A stretch of DNA of 64,000 bases from assembly GCF_024171735.1 (NCBI RefSeq), contig NZ_JAMTCH010000007.1:62001-126000 (forward strand), written 5' to 3'. Below, in pieces: positions 33,793-42,528 of this stretch. The position numbers and the translations under genes were made by a program. Position 1 is the stretch's first letter. Every line of letters starts with the position of its first letter. The DNA is from Prauserella alba. Lineage in GTDB: Bacteria; Actinomycetota; Actinomycetes; Mycobacteriales; Pseudonocardiaceae. Below the pieces are notes generated by a model. That model worked only from the letters and a program-made list of their open reading frames with translations. It did no database searches and had not been told where the DNA came from.

Positions 33793-35139
33793 ATGGCGGA
33801 CAAGTACCAAGAGTTCACCACGAGCGCGGTGGGCAAGTTCCTGGTTCCGAAGCTCGGCCTGCCCAACCCGCCGAAGCTGCGGCGCTACCGCCCCGGCGAG
33901 CCGCCACTCGCAGGTCCGGCCCTCATCGGCGCCGCCGCGGGCGGACGGCTCGAGAAGGCGCTCACCAAGCAGATCGGCGCCGCCGGCATCGATGTGCTCA
34001 CCGAGCAGGCAGGCGACGACACCCGCTACGGCGCACTCGTCTTCGACGCCACCGGCATCAAGGATCCGCAGCAGCTGCGCGAGCTGTACGCCTTCTACCA
34101 GCCGGTGATCCGCAAGGTCGCACCGTCGGCGCGCGTCGTCGTGCTCGGCACCCCGCCGGAGTCGGCAGGCGGCCGCGAGCGCATCGCCCAGCGTGCACTC
34201 GAAGGCTTCACCCGGTCGGTCGGCAAGGAACTCAAGCGCGGCGCGACCGCACAGCTCGTCTACGTGGCCGAAGGTGCCGAGGAGGCCACCGAGTCGACGA
34301 TCCGATTCCTGCTGTCGGCCAAGTCGGCGTTCGTCGCCGGGCAGGTCATCCGCGTCGGCACCGGCGGCGTGACGACCGCGACCGCGCCGGAGAACTGGGA
34401 CACGCCCCTCGCCGGCAGGACGGCCCTGGTCACGGGCGCCTCCCGCGGCATCGGCGCGGCGATCGCCGAGACGCTCGCCCGCGACGGTGCCCACGTCGTC
34501 GTGCTCGACATCCCGGCGCAGGGCGCCGACCTCTCGCAGGTCGCCAACAGGATCGGCGGCTCGGCGCTGCAGCTCGACATCACAGCCGACGACGCGCCCG
34601 CGAAGCTCGCCGAGTACCTCACCGAGCGCCACGGCGGCGTCGACGTCGTCGTCCACAACGCGGGCATCACGCGCGACAAGACCCTCGGCAACCTCACGGA
34701 CAAGGCGTGGGACTCGGTGCTGAGCGTCAACCTCGTCTCGCAGCTCGCCGTCAACGACAAGCTCGTCGCCGACAAGGTGCTGAACACCGGTGGCCGCATC
34801 ATCGGCGTCTCCTCCATGGCAGGCATCGCGGGCAACGTCGGCCAGACCAACTACGCCGCCAGCAAGGCCGGCGTCATCGGCATGGTCGACGACACCGCGC
34901 CGCGCCTTGCCGAGTACGGCGCCACGATCAACGCGGTCGCGCCCGGGTTCATCGAGACGCAGATGACCGCGGCGGTGCCGGTCATGATCCGCGAGTTCGG
35001 CCGCAGGCTGTCGGCGTTGTCGCAGGGCGGGCTGCCGGTCGACGTCGCGGAGACCATCGCCTGGTACGCCAACCCGGCTTCGGCCGCGGTCAACGGCAAC
35101 GTCGTGCGCGTGTGCGGCCAGGCCTTCCTGGGGGCGTGA
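33793..35139 (+). CDS. fabG4: 3-oxoacyl-ACP/CoA reductase, FabG4-like (two-domain)
   Basis: A 448-aa high-molecular-weight FabG. Residues 1-210 form an N-terminal flavodoxin-like domain without the Gly-rich motif. Residues from about 213 are the SDR domain: TALVTGASRGIG, DVVVHNAGITRD, Ser in VSSMAG, and YAASK. It reduces 3-oxoacyl intermediates with NADH or NADPH. htdX follows one base after the stop, so reductase and dehydratase act together, with the divergent thiolase, in fatty-acyl elongation or degradation. ATG 33793 lies 44 nt from the operator. Confidence 0.94.
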   Translation: MADKYQEFTTSAVGKFLVPKLGLPNPPKLRRYRPGEPPLAGPALIGAAAGGRLEKALTKQIGAAGIDVLTEQAGDDTRYGALVFDATGIKDPQQLRELYAFYQPVIRKVAPSARVVVLGTPPESAGGRERIAQRALEGFTRSVGKELKRGATAQLVYVAEGAEEATESTIRFLLSAKSAFVAGQVIRVGTGGVTTATAPENWDTPLAGRTALVTGASRGIGAAIAETLARDGAHVVVLDIPAQGADLSQVANRIGGSALQLDITADDAPAKLAEYLTERHGGVDVVVHNAGITRDKTLGNLTDKAWDSVLSVNLVSQLAVNDKLVADKVLNTGGRIIGVSSMAGIAGNVGQTNYAASKAGVIGMVDDTAPRLAEYGATINAVAPGFIETQMTAAVPVMIREFGRRLSALSQGGLPVDVAETIAWYANPASAAVNGNVVRVCGQAFLGA

Positions 35140-35140
35140 C

Positions 35141-35986
35141 ATGACGGTCAAGGAGCTCGACAGCGCCCCGAACGTGGCCGCGCTGTACCCGAAGGTCGTG
35201 CTCGGCGGGCTGCGCAAGAACGGCGGTGACACGCTGCCCGACCTGGAGTTCGTGCGCACCGGCGTCGTCGCCGACCGCGACGAGCTCGCCGCCTACAACC
35301 AGGTGTGCGGGTTCCGGCTGTCCGACGAGCTGCCGATCACGTACCCGCACATCCAGGCGTTCGGCATGCAGATGGCGCTGATGGCCGAGCCGTCGTTCCC
35401 GTTCCCCCTGCTGGGGATGGTGCACGTCGGCAACCGCATCACCCAGCACCGGCCGGTCCGGCTGGACGAGGCGGTGACGCTGCGGGTGCGCGTGGCCGAC
35501 CTGCGCCCGCACGAGAAGGGCAAGCAGTTCGACGTCATCAGTGAGGCGCTGGCCGGTGACGAACTCGTGTGGTCGGACGTGAGCACGTACCTGCGGCGCG
35601 GTGGCGGTTCCGGTTCGAGCGGTGGCGGTCAGCAGCTCGCGGCTCCCACGCCCGGTGCGGTCTGGCGGGTGCCCGGTGACATCGGGCGGCGCTACGCCGA
35701 GGTGTCCGGCGACCGCAACCCCATCCACCTGCACCCGCTGACGGCGAAGGCGTTCGGCTTCCCCTCGGCGATCGCCCACGGCATGTGGACGAAGGCCCGC
35801 GCGCTCGCCGCGTTCGAGGGCAGGCTGCCGGAGGCGTACACGGTGGACGTCAAGTTCAAGCTGCCGGTGCTGCTGCCTGCCAAGGTCGCGTTCACGGCGT
35901 GGCGCACCGACGACGGCAACGCCTTCGAGGTGTGGAACGCGCGCAAGCCGAAACCGCACCTGACGGGCACGATCACGCACCTGTGA
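35141..35986 (+). CDS. htdX: MaoC-family 3-hydroxyacyl dehydratase, HtdX-like
   Basis: A 281-aa (R)-3-hydroxyacyl-CoA/ACP dehydratase with double hot-dog fold. The N-terminal half is degenerate; the C-terminal half holds the hydratase-2 motif YAEVSGDRNPIHLHPLTAKAFGFPSAIAHGMW with the Asp and His catalytic pair. It is coupled to fabG4 (1-nt gap) and is the third activity of the thiolase/reductase/dehydratase set. A 19-nt palindrome overlaps its stop and that of the convergent regulator gene. Confidence 0.93.
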   Translation: MTVKELDSAPNVAALYPKVVLGGLRKNGGDTLPDLEFVRTGVVADRDELAAYNQVCGFRLSDELPITYPHIQAFGMQMALMAEPSFPFPLLGMVHVGNRITQHRPVRLDEAVTLRVRVADLRPHEKGKQFDVISEALAGDELVWSDVSTYLRRGGGSGSSGGGQQLAAPTPGAVWRVPGDIGRRYAEVSGDRNPIHLHPLTAKAFGFPSAIAHGMWTKARALAAFEGRLPEAYTVDVKFKLPVLLPAKVAFTAWRTDDGNAFEVWNARKPKPHLTGTITHL

Positions 35987-36003
35987 CGCCGGATTCCGGC
36001 GTC
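35985..36003. terminator. Compact palindrome spanning two convergent stop codons
   Basis: GACGCCGGA and TCCGGCGTC are perfect complements around a single T. It touches the htdX stop and the GlxA-like stop, a very tight bidirectional terminator. Confidence 0.55.
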
Positions 36004-36954
36004 AGTCCGCCCGGGCGTGGAAGCGCCGCCGGTACTGCGAGGGGGAGATCGTGAACCGGGACGCGAAGTTCTGACGCATCGTCACGGCGCTGCCGAAGCC
36101 GCAGTCCACCGCGATCCGGTCGACCGGCAGCTCGCTCGTCTCCAGCAGCCGGCGCGCTTCGTCCAGTCTGCGTGCGCGTACCCATGCGGCGGGTGTCGTA
36201 CCCGTCGCCGCGCGGAACGCCCGCACGAACGTCCGGGTGCTCATGTGGGCCGTGGCCGCCAGTCGCTCGACCGGGAGCGGTTCCGCCAGCCGCTGCTCGG
36301 CCCATTCCATCGAACGGGAAATCGCATCGCCTGCCGACCGCGGAGGCATCGGCCGTTCGATGTACTGCGCCTGTCCGCCTTCCCGGTGCGGCGCGATCAC
36401 CAGGCTGCGCGCCACCTGGTTGGCCGCGGTCGCGCCGCGAGGCGTGACCGCACCAAATGCAGGCACGCGTCGAGCCCCGAGGCGGTGCCCGCCGAGGTGA
36501 GGACGTCGCCGTGGTCGATGTACAGCACGGAGTCGTCGAGATCGAGCTCGGGGTGCCGTTGTGCCAGCAGGTCGAAGGCCTGCCAGTGCGTGACGGCCGC
36601 CCGCCCGGCGAGCAGCCCGGCATCGACGACGGGGATCGCGCCGAGGCAGAGCCCGACGATCGTCGCGCCCGCCTCGTGCGCCGTCGTCAACGTCGTGCGC
36701 ACGGCCTCGCTCGCCGGCCGGCCGTCGAAGAACCAGGACGGCATCACGACGGCGTCCGCCTTTCGGGCCTCGTCGAGTCCGGCCAGGTCGCCGACGCGGT
36801 AGCCCTCCGAGGTGCGGATGGTGTGCTGACCGTCGCTGAACAGGAACGTTTCCCAGGTCCCGAGGCCCTGGTGGGCGACCTCGTCGAAGACGAGTTGCGG
36901 CACCGAGAGGTGGAACATCGTGACGTCGTCGAACGCGTAGATCCCGATCCGCAA
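36002..36954 (-). pseudogene. GlxA-type AraC regulator split by a frameshift
   Basis: The start codon TTG 36954 opens a DJ-1/PfpI-like domain (MRIGIYAFDDVTMFHLSVPQ, catalytic-site-like GLCLGAIPVVDAGLLAGR, ending GLDACLHLVRSRLAA). Near 36,425-36,445 the frame shifts. The AraC HTH half continues in the neighbouring frame (ATAANQVARSLVIAPHREGGQ, then two HTH motifs ending PSQYRRRFHARAD) to the stop at 36002. Joined, the two give one normal GlxA-family regulator of about 317 residues, and a single missing base explains the break. Either the gene is newly inactivated or the base call is wrong. The divergent isochorismatase is its probable target. Confidence 0.82.
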
Positions 36955-36969
36955 CCTTCACCCCCGTAA

Positions 36970-37004
36970 TGGCGTGAAGTCATCGTATATCGGCATTCAC
37001 GCCA
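36970..37004. promoter_or_regulatory. Inverted repeat in the GlxA/isochorismatase promoter
   Basis: TGGCGTGAA and TTCACGCCA, perfect 9-bp arms, enclose a 17-nt AT-richer centre with TATAT. This is a probable binding site for the divergent GlxA-type regulator, and it may overlap -10 boxes. Confidence 0.6.
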
Positions 37005-37104
37005 CTCGCCGGTCGGCGGGAACATCACCACGATCGGTTACGCGGCGTCCTCAGTGGCGCGGCGATACCAGTCAGAGATCGATTCCGGTCCAAGGAGGAC
37101 TCCC

Positions 37105-37743
37105 GTGACCACCCCTCGACGCGCCCTCGTCGTCATCGACGTCCAGCAGGTCTACTTCGACGGTCCGCTGGAGGTGCAGCACCCGCCGCACGCGGACTCG
37201 CTGTCCGCCATCACCCGGGCCATCGACGTCGCCGATGCCGCAGGCATCCCCGTCGTCGTGGTGCAGCACACCATGGGCGAGGACGCGCCGCTGTTCAATC
37301 CGACCCAGCCCGACTTCCAGCTGCACCCTGAGATCGCCCGCCGGCGCAGCGACGGCTGGAAACACGTCGTCAAGCAGAACAGTTCGATCTACGCAGGCAC
37401 CGACGTCGCCGACTGGCTCCGCGGCCGGGGCGTCGACACGGTCACGCTGATCGGCCACATGACGAACAACTGCGTGCTGGCCTCCGCGGTCGAGGCCGAG
37501 TACCTGGGGTTCGACACCGAGGTGCTCGCCGACGCGACCAGTGCCGTCAACCTGGCCAATGACGCCGGTGTCGCGGACGCCGAGACCGTGCACAGGACAC
37601 TGATGGCACTGCTCAACTCCAACTGGGCCGCGGTCGCTTCGACGGAGGACTGGACCAGGGTCGTTCAGGTGGGGCAACCGTTGCCGAAGGGCGACCTGCC
37701 CGGTTCGGCGGTCGAAGGCGCTCGGCGCGCCGCGCGGGTGTGA
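37105..37743 (+). CDS. Isochorismatase-family cysteine hydrolase
   Basis: A 212-aa cysteine hydrolase. The triad is visible: Asp12 in VVIDVQ, Lys90 in HVVKQNSS and Cys123 in HMTNNCVLASA, with the cis-peptide region before it. Such enzymes hydrolyse isochorismate, nicotinamide or carbamoyl-type amides; the exact substrate is not clear. GTG 37105 follows a perfect AGGAGG. It is divergent from a GlxA-type regulator, and this pairing is common in actinobacteria. A hairpin terminator starts 7 nt past the stop. Confidence 0.9.
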   Translation: MTTPRRALVVIDVQQVYFDGPLEVQHPPHADSLSAITRAIDVADAAGIPVVVVQHTMGEDAPLFNPTQPDFQLHPEIARRRSDGWKHVVKQNSSIYAGTDVADWLRGRGVDTVTLIGHMTNNCVLASAVEAEYLGFDTEVLADATSAVNLANDAGVADAETVHRTLMALLNSNWAAVASTEDWTRVVQVGQPLPKGDLPGSAVEGARRAARV

Positions 37744-37749
37744 CCGTCA

Positions 37750-37783
37750 CGCCCGTCGCCTCGCCACCGTGAGGCGACGGGCG
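37750..37783. terminator. 13-bp stem bidirectional terminator
   Basis: CGCCCGTCGCCTC and its exact complement enclose an 8-nt loop, between the convergent isochorismatase and NmrA-like genes. Confidence 0.7.
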
Positions 37784-37809
37784 ATCACCCGCCGAGGTGC
37801 GGACGCGAG

Positions 37810-38658
37810 TCAGGTCGTGAGGTGGTCGGTGACCTGCTGGGCGGCACTGCGGGGCTCGCGGCCGAGTAGCTCGCCCAGCAGCGGGGCCGGCTCCGCGTAG
37901 TGGCCGCTCCGCGCTGCTTGGAACATGGTGAGCGTCATCTCGGCCAACGGTTTCGGCGTTCCGGCTGCGATCCGGTCGGCGAGCCACTGCGCATCGTCCA
38001 CGACGACGCGTTCGATCGTGCGACCGGTGGTCTCGGTCAGGATCTTGGCGAAGTCGTCGAGGGTGATGGGCGGCGCGGCCAGCGTCACGGGACCGTCGAA
38101 CCGGCGGTCCCCGGCGAGGATGACCGACGCGGCCTCGGCGATGTCCGCACGATCGGTCCACGGGATGGGGCCGTCGGCCGGTTGTGCGATCACGCCGGTC
38201 TGCCGCCAGGGGCCGAGCAACTGATCGACATCGCCGAAGAAGCCGTTCCGCAGCGCGGTCCACGCGACCCCGGAATCAGCGAGTGCTGCCTCCGTGGCGG
38301 CGTGGACCGCAGCAGGCGGGTATGGGCTCCCCACCGGGTTCTGCTGGCTCGTGTAGAGGATCCGCTTGGTGCCGGCCGCGACGGCGGCCTCGATCGCCGT
38401 GCGGTGCTGGCCCAGCACGTCGGCCGACATGTCGTTGGAGCTCACCAGCAATACCTGCTCGGCGCCCTCGAAGGAGTCGCGCAGCGCGACCGGGTCGTCG
38501 TACGAGCCCTGCCGCACGCGCACGCCGCGTTCGGCGAGGTGTCGCGCCTTGCCGACGTCCCGTGCGCTGACACCGATGTGCTCGGCCGGTACGCGTTCGA
38601 GGAGGTGCTCGACGGCGGCCCCGTTGAGAGTGCCGGTTGCGCCCGTCACAACGATCAT
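37810..38658 (-). CDS. NmrA/SDR-type NAD(P)-binding oxidoreductase (QOR2-like)
   Basis: A 282-aa atypical SDR. It starts MIVVTGATGTLNGAAVEHLL, the NAD(P)-binding loop, and has VRQGSYDDP and LLVSSNDM in place of classical SDR motifs. The later region (TALRNGFFGDVDQL, DRADIAEAASVIL) is typical of the QOR2/NmrA group that reduces quinones or senses NADPH. ATG 38658 gives the motif at the N-terminus. Divergent from a TetR gene (150 nt) that probably represses it through a palindrome at 38761. Confidence 0.9.
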   Translation of the reverse strand: MIVVTGATGTLNGAAVEHLLERVPAEHIGVSARDVGKARHLAERGVRVRQGSYDDPVALRDSFEGAEQVLLVSSNDMSADVLGQHRTAIEAAVAAGTKRILYTSQQNPVGSPYPPAAVHAATEAALADSGVAWTALRNGFFGDVDQLLGPWRQTGVIAQPADGPIPWTDRADIAEAASVILAGDRRFDGPVTLAAPPITLDDFAKILTETTGRTIERVVVDDAQWLADRIAAGTPKPLAEMTLTMFQAARSGHYAEPAPLLGELLGREPRSAAQQVTDHLTT

Positions 38659-38760
38659 GTTCGCGACCTTTCCCAGGGGCTCGCGCCGAGGTGTATCGGC
38701 ACGCCCCACGTAAGTTGACTCGTATGGTCAGTTTGTGTCGCCCGCCCACGGTAGATAATC

Positions 38761-38775
38761 TGACCCCTGGGGTCA
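38761..38775. promoter_or_regulatory. 15-nt perfect palindrome in the NmrA/TetR divergent promoter
   Basis: TGACCCC-T-GGGGTCA. It lies 33 nt before the tetR start and about 100 nt from the NmrA-like start. It is a likely operator for the adjacent TetR protein. Confidence 0.55.
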
Positions 38776-38808
38776 ACTTGCCGTGTTCGACCGGCAGGAA
38801 GGTGAGGT

Positions 38809-39402
38809 ATGACCGACGAGCCCGTTGAGTCCGAGCCGGGTGGGTCACGGTTGCGCGCCGATGCCAAGCGCAACGCGGAGCAGATCCGCCGCGCCGCGAT
38901 CGATGCGTTCCGCGGCCGGGGCCTTGCCGTTCCGCTGGAAGACGTGGCCAAGGCGGCGGGGGTGAGCAAGGCGACGGTCTTCAACAGGTTCGGCGGCCGG
39001 ATCGGGCTCATCGAGGCCGTCATCGAACAACTCGTCGCCAGTGAGCTGTACGCCGTCATCGACCACGCGCGAACGATCGCGAACGCCGGCGAACGGATCG
39101 CGTACTACGTTGCCGCGATCCGCCGCCTCCAGTACCACCAACCGGCCGCCAACGACGTGCTGCTGCAGATGTATCCCGACTCGCAGCAGCTCATGGCGAT
39201 CTGCCACGTGGCAGGCGAGTTCAACGCCGAGGTCATCGCCGCGGGCCACGCGTCGGGCGAGCTCCGGCCGGAGTTCGGGTCCGGTGATCTGGAGGCGCTC
39301 ATTCACGACGGTGCGCTCGCGCTCAAGTACGGAACCCGGCCTTCCGCGGCCGATCACGAACGCCGCACCACGTTCCTGCTCGACGGGATCCGCCGGTCGT
39401 GA
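38809..39402 (+). CDS. TetR/AcrR-family regulator
   Basis: A 197-aa regulator. The N-terminal HTH is RRAAIDAFRGRGLAVPLEDVAKAAGVSKATVFNRFGGRIGL, and the remaining helices form a ligand-binding core. ATG 38809 follows AAGGTGAGGT. It is divergent from the NmrA-like reductase, with a perfect palindrome between, the classic local-repressor layout for a reductase handling toxic electrophiles or quinones. It converges with a second TetR gene 13 nt away. Confidence 0.92.
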   Translation: MTDEPVESEPGGSRLRADAKRNAEQIRRAAIDAFRGRGLAVPLEDVAKAAGVSKATVFNRFGGRIGLIEAVIEQLVASELYAVIDHARTIANAGERIAYYVAAIRRLQYHQPAANDVLLQMYPDSQQLMAICHVAGEFNAEVIAAGHASGELRPEFGSGDLEALIHDGALALKYGTRPSAADHERRTTFLLDGIRRS

Positions 39403-39415
39403 CGGGTGCGGGCGG

Positions 39416-40066
39416 TCAGCTCGGCCGCCACACCTGCCCTTCGACGAGGTCGTTGAAGCCCAGCCAGGTCAGGTTCATCAACCACGAAGCCAGCACGCCG
39501 GGCGACAGGTCCGGGTGGTCCAGCCACCAGTCCGCCAGGGCCTCGGCGGCACCCACGAGTGCGGCCGCCATGCCCTCGCCGGAGAACTCCGCCTGTTCGC
39601 CGAGGCCCTTGCGGGAGCCTTCCGACACGACGAGCTTCGTCACCATCTCGATCGCGTGGGAGCGCAACGCCGTGATCTCGGAGGCGAACTTCCCGCCCAC
39701 CGCAAGCGCCTGCTGGTGCAGCACCGTCCACGACGCGCGGTGCTCGGCGACGAAGCCATAGAACGCGCGCAGGCCCGTCCACAACTGCATGTCGGCGGCG
39801 ACGTCGGCGTCGATGCCCGTCTGCACCGCGTCGATCAGCCGGTTCGCCTCGCGGCGGATGCAGTGCAGGAACAGGTCCTCCTTCGAGCCGAGATAGCTGT
39901 AGATCATCGGCTTCGACACGCCCGCGACCTCGGACACCTCGTCCATCGACGCCGGGTGGTATCCGTGACGGGCGAACACCGTGACGGCGGCGTCGAGAAT
40001 CTGCTTCTCGCGCACCGCCCTCGGCAGGCGTTTCGACTTCTCCGCCTGCTGCCCGCTCTCCGTCAC
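39416..40066 (-). CDS. TetR/AcrR-family regulator
   Basis: A 216-aa TetR protein. The HTH reads REKQILDAAVTVFARHGYHPASMDEVSEVAGVSKPMIYSYLGSKEDLF. The C-terminal core ends GVLASWLMNLTWLGFNDLVEGQVW, similar to actinobacterial TetR proteins near lipid genes. GTG 40066 follows GGGAGGA. No target is adjacent: to the right is a decayed pseudogene. It could act on distant sites, such as the operator at 33725, but nothing in the sequence shows this. Confidence 0.92.
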   Translation of the reverse strand: MTESGQQAEKSKRLPRAVREKQILDAAVTVFARHGYHPASMDEVSEVAGVSKPMIYSYLGSKEDLFLHCIRREANRLIDAVQTGIDADVAADMQLWTGLRAFYGFVAEHRASWTVLHQQALAVGGKFASEITALRSHAIEMVTKLVVSEGSRKGLGEQAEFSGEGMAAALVGAAEALADWWLDHPDLSPGVLASWLMNLTWLGFNDLVEGQVWRPS

Positions 40067-40151
40067 GCGTCCTCCCGGTCGGTGTGCCGTGTCGCCGGTG
40101 TCCCTGCGACATACCGTTGGATGACTTTACGCCGCTCCGGGTGGTCGCGTC

Positions 40152-40784
40152 CTGGCGATCTGGGACGTGCGGTATGCCGAGATCAAGGGCTTCGTGACCA
40201 CCAATCTGGACCCTGCTCAGGTCGACCAGATGTCGACGTAGGTCGCTTCGAACGCCACCAACGCGCAGCTGGCGTCGGAAGCGACCTACGTACAGTCGAA
40301 CGCGTCCGAGAACGCGACGAACGATGCCCGAGCCGGTCGAGACGAACGGGCTGATGAAGGACTTCGGCTCCGCGGTCAGGGACAACCCGATGGATCCGAT
40401 CGGCCCGTTCAACAAGGCCATGGAGCCGCGGGAGAAGGCCGCCGCGGCCCACCAAGAGGCCGTGCAGGTCATGAACACCTACGACCAGAACCTCTACCGG
40501 GCGGCCTCGAAGCAGCCGGCGTTCTCCGAACCGCCGACGTTCTCGGCGGGCTCCGGTGACAAGGCAGGCTTCGGCCGCAGTTGCGATGTGATCGACGTTT
40601 CGGGCGGGGACGCCACGAGCGCGTCCGGTTACAGCGGTGGCCCGACGGGGGTGCGCCGGTGACGGGCGGTGGTCCGACCGGTGGTGGCGGCTACAACTCG
40701 CCCTCGGGTGGCAATCCCGGCGTGACCCCGACCCCGACAGCCTCTTCCGCACGGGGTGGCTACTCGGCGTTGTCCGGGCGGTAG
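40152..40784 (+). pseudogene. Decayed PPE/WXG-like secreted protein gene
   Basis: Three coding pieces in different frames line up as one protein. 40152-40241 reads IWDVRYAEIKGFVTTNLDPAQVDQMST then a TAG stop. The same frame continues with NATNAQLASEATYVQSNASENATND. From 40324 another frame gives PEPVETNGLMKDFGSAVRDNPMDPIGPF and YRAASKQPAFSEPPTF, ending SASGYSGGPTG. Near 40650 the frame changes again to GGGPTGGGGYNSPSGGNPG. The helical N-terminal part and the Gly/Pro/Ser tail resemble the PPE-domain proteins of Pseudonocardiaceae. A stop plus two shifts argue for a true pseudogene, not a sequencing error. Confidence 0.65.
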
Positions 40785-41263
40785 CGGCGGGTCATCAGGT
40801 GGATGCTCCAGCCGAGGACCGCGAGTATGCCGGCTCCGGCCGTCGTCAGCGCGAGCCACGGAGCGGCGAACTGGGTCAGTATCGCCATCAACGATATGAA
40901 CGCCATCGTGCCCGCGCCGAGGCCGTAGCAGTCCGCCACCATCATCCGCTGTGCCCGCGCGCTGCGTGCGGGCGTGGCCGACCACCACGCCTTGTGCGGC
41001 AGGTTGACCAGCGGCGACGAGAGCTCGACCCGGTCGATCACCCGGGTGGCGATCACGTCCACCAACACCGTGAGCCCGGCACCCACCGCGGCCATCACGG
41101 TGACGAACTCGGCCCGGCTTCCCCACCGGTCAGGACCACCCGGCCCGGCATGCAGGACCACACCATCGGCGGGAAGCACGAACCACAACACGACGAGCAC
41201 CACCGCGTACAGCAGCACACTCGACCAGAACACACCTCGCACCGCACCGATTGTCCAGGCCAC
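40760..41263 (-). CDS. Small membrane protein, DUF1648/SdpI-like N-terminal region
   Basis: A 167-aa protein with four TM segments (about 8-30, 54-72, 112-128 and 134-152). The first loop PADGVVLHAGPGGPDRWGSRAEF resembles the DUF1648 motif seen in SdpI-like immunity or signalling proteins, and KAWWSATPARSARAQR follows. GTG 41263 is used. Its 3' end overlaps the end of the convergent pseudogene by 25 nt. The function is unknown. Confidence 0.78.
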   Translation of the reverse strand: MAWTIGAVRGVFWSSVLLYAVVLVVLWFVLPADGVVLHAGPGGPDRWGSRAEFVTVMAAVGAGLTVLVDVIATRVIDRVELSSPLVNLPHKAWWSATPARSARAQRMMVADCYGLGAGTMAFISLMAILTQFAAPWLALTTAGAGILAVLGWSIHLMTRRYRPDNAE

Positions 41264-41358
41264 GCGGTCACTCTTGGCCAGTTCCCGGCAGTTCGCCCGG
41301 CGCGCCAGGTGCGACAGGTGTGTTTGCCGCGGTGTATACCCCTGAGTAACCTGACGCC

Positions 41359-41913
41359 GTGCCGACAGGAAGTGTGCTCGACGAGTTCGCGCGCAGCATC
41401 GACGTGGGAGTGCTGAGCACGGAGCAATTCCTCCGTGTGCTCGAAACGCTCCACATGCTGGACGCGACCGGCTCCGGAATCGAGCTCAGCTCGCTGTCCA
41501 CGGAGGTGCTCGCCGAGGTCGTGGGCGCGGCCTCGAAGGAGCAGCTCCGCGCGCTGGCGCGGCATCCGCAGCTACGCGCGCTGTTCCTCGAAGAGGTGTT
41601 CCGCCGCATGGCCGACCACTTCAACGCCGAACGCGCCGGAGACGCCGACATCGTCGTGACCTGGCGTTTCCCCAATGGCGACGACCACGATCGTTACCAG
41701 ACGGTCATCGAGGACGGCCGCTGCGTGTCGACCGCCGACTGCGTCCTCACGCCGGACACGACGATCACCGCGCCGTTCGAGGACTTCCTCCGCGTGGCCA
41801 CCGGCAACGCGCGCCCGGCTTCGCAGTTCGTCAGGGGCAAGCTCAGGGTCAAGGGCGACTACACCCCCGCCGTCCGCATGCTCAGCTTCTTCGACCTGCC
41901 CGGCGCGGCCTGA
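41359..41913 (+). CDS. SCP2 sterol-transfer-like domain protein
   Basis: A 184-aa protein. Residues 1-75 are helical (LDEFARSIDVGVLSTEQFLRVLE). Residues 80-180 form an SCP2-like fold (ADIVVTWRFPNGDDHDRYQTVIEDGRC, then ITAPFEDFLRVATGNARPASQFVRGKLRVKGDYTPAVRM). The GKLRVKGD segment near the C-terminus is a usual SCP2 marker. It probably binds a lipid or acyl chain. GTG 41359 lies shortly after a TAACCT -10-like box, so it may be leaderless. The VOC gene converges 17 nt away. Confidence 0.85.
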   Translation: MPTGSVLDEFARSIDVGVLSTEQFLRVLETLHMLDATGSGIELSSLSTEVLAEVVGAASKEQLRALARHPQLRALFLEEVFRRMADHFNAERAGDADIVVTWRFPNGDDHDRYQTVIEDGRCVSTADCVLTPDTTITAPFEDFLRVATGNARPASQFVRGKLRVKGDYTPAVRMLSFFDLPGAA

Positions 41914-41930
41914 CGAGCCTCACGCCGTCG

Positions 41931-42389
41931 TCACGCGCTCGCGGCGTCGCCGCCGAAGCCGACGACCTCCCCGCTCTCGCCGAACACGACCGTCTCGTTG
42001 TAGGCGATCTCCCAGCGGTTGTCCTCAGGGTCGGCGAAGTAGGCCGACCTGCCGCCCCACGCGCGTTCCTGCGGCTCGGCGACGGCGCCCGCGCCCATGG
42101 CGATGGCCGCCTCGTAGGCCGCGTCGACCTGCTCGGGGCTGTCCACGTTCACGGCGAGCGTGAACCCACCGCCGTACATGCCGGCGCCGGTCTCCTCCGA
42201 CAGCGCAGCCCGCGGATAAAGCGCCAGCACCACACCACCTGCCAGGAAACCCACCCAGTCGCCTCGGCTCGCGGGCAGTTCCTCCCAGCCGAGCGCCTTG
42301 TAGAAATCGCGCAGTTCCTCGACGTTGCTCACGGCGAGCGTCACGACGCTCATCCGCTGCGGCACGGCCCGCTCGGGTACTTCGGTCAT
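41931..42389 (-). CDS. VOC (glyoxalase/bleomycin-resistance) family protein
   Basis: A 152-aa protein with two beta-alpha-beta-beta-beta modules: VVTLAVSNVEELRDFYKALGWEE and GFTLAVNVDSPEQVDAAYEAAIAMGA, then RSAYFADPEDNRWEIAYN. The last segment carries the Glu metal ligand (WEIAYN); the usual first-strand His is not evident, so enzymatic function is uncertain. It could be a binding protein for a drug or small molecule. ATG 42389 is used. Confidence 0.88.
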   Translation of the reverse strand: MTEVPERAVPQRMSVVTLAVSNVEELRDFYKALGWEELPASRGDWVGFLAGGVVLALYPRAALSEETGAGMYGGGFTLAVNVDSPEQVDAAYEAAIAMGAGAVAEPQERAWGGRSAYFADPEDNRWEIAYNETVVFGESGEVVGFGGDAASA

Positions 42390-42528
42390 GCCCAGGATTG
42401 TGCCTTCCTCCTCCTGGACGGCTGCGGCGGCCTGCGGGCGTGACCGGAGTGGGTGGTTTGTCGGGTGGACCGCTTCAGACAGTGATCACGAGCAGGATCA
42501 AAACGGGCGTCGCGTACGTTGACCCGAT

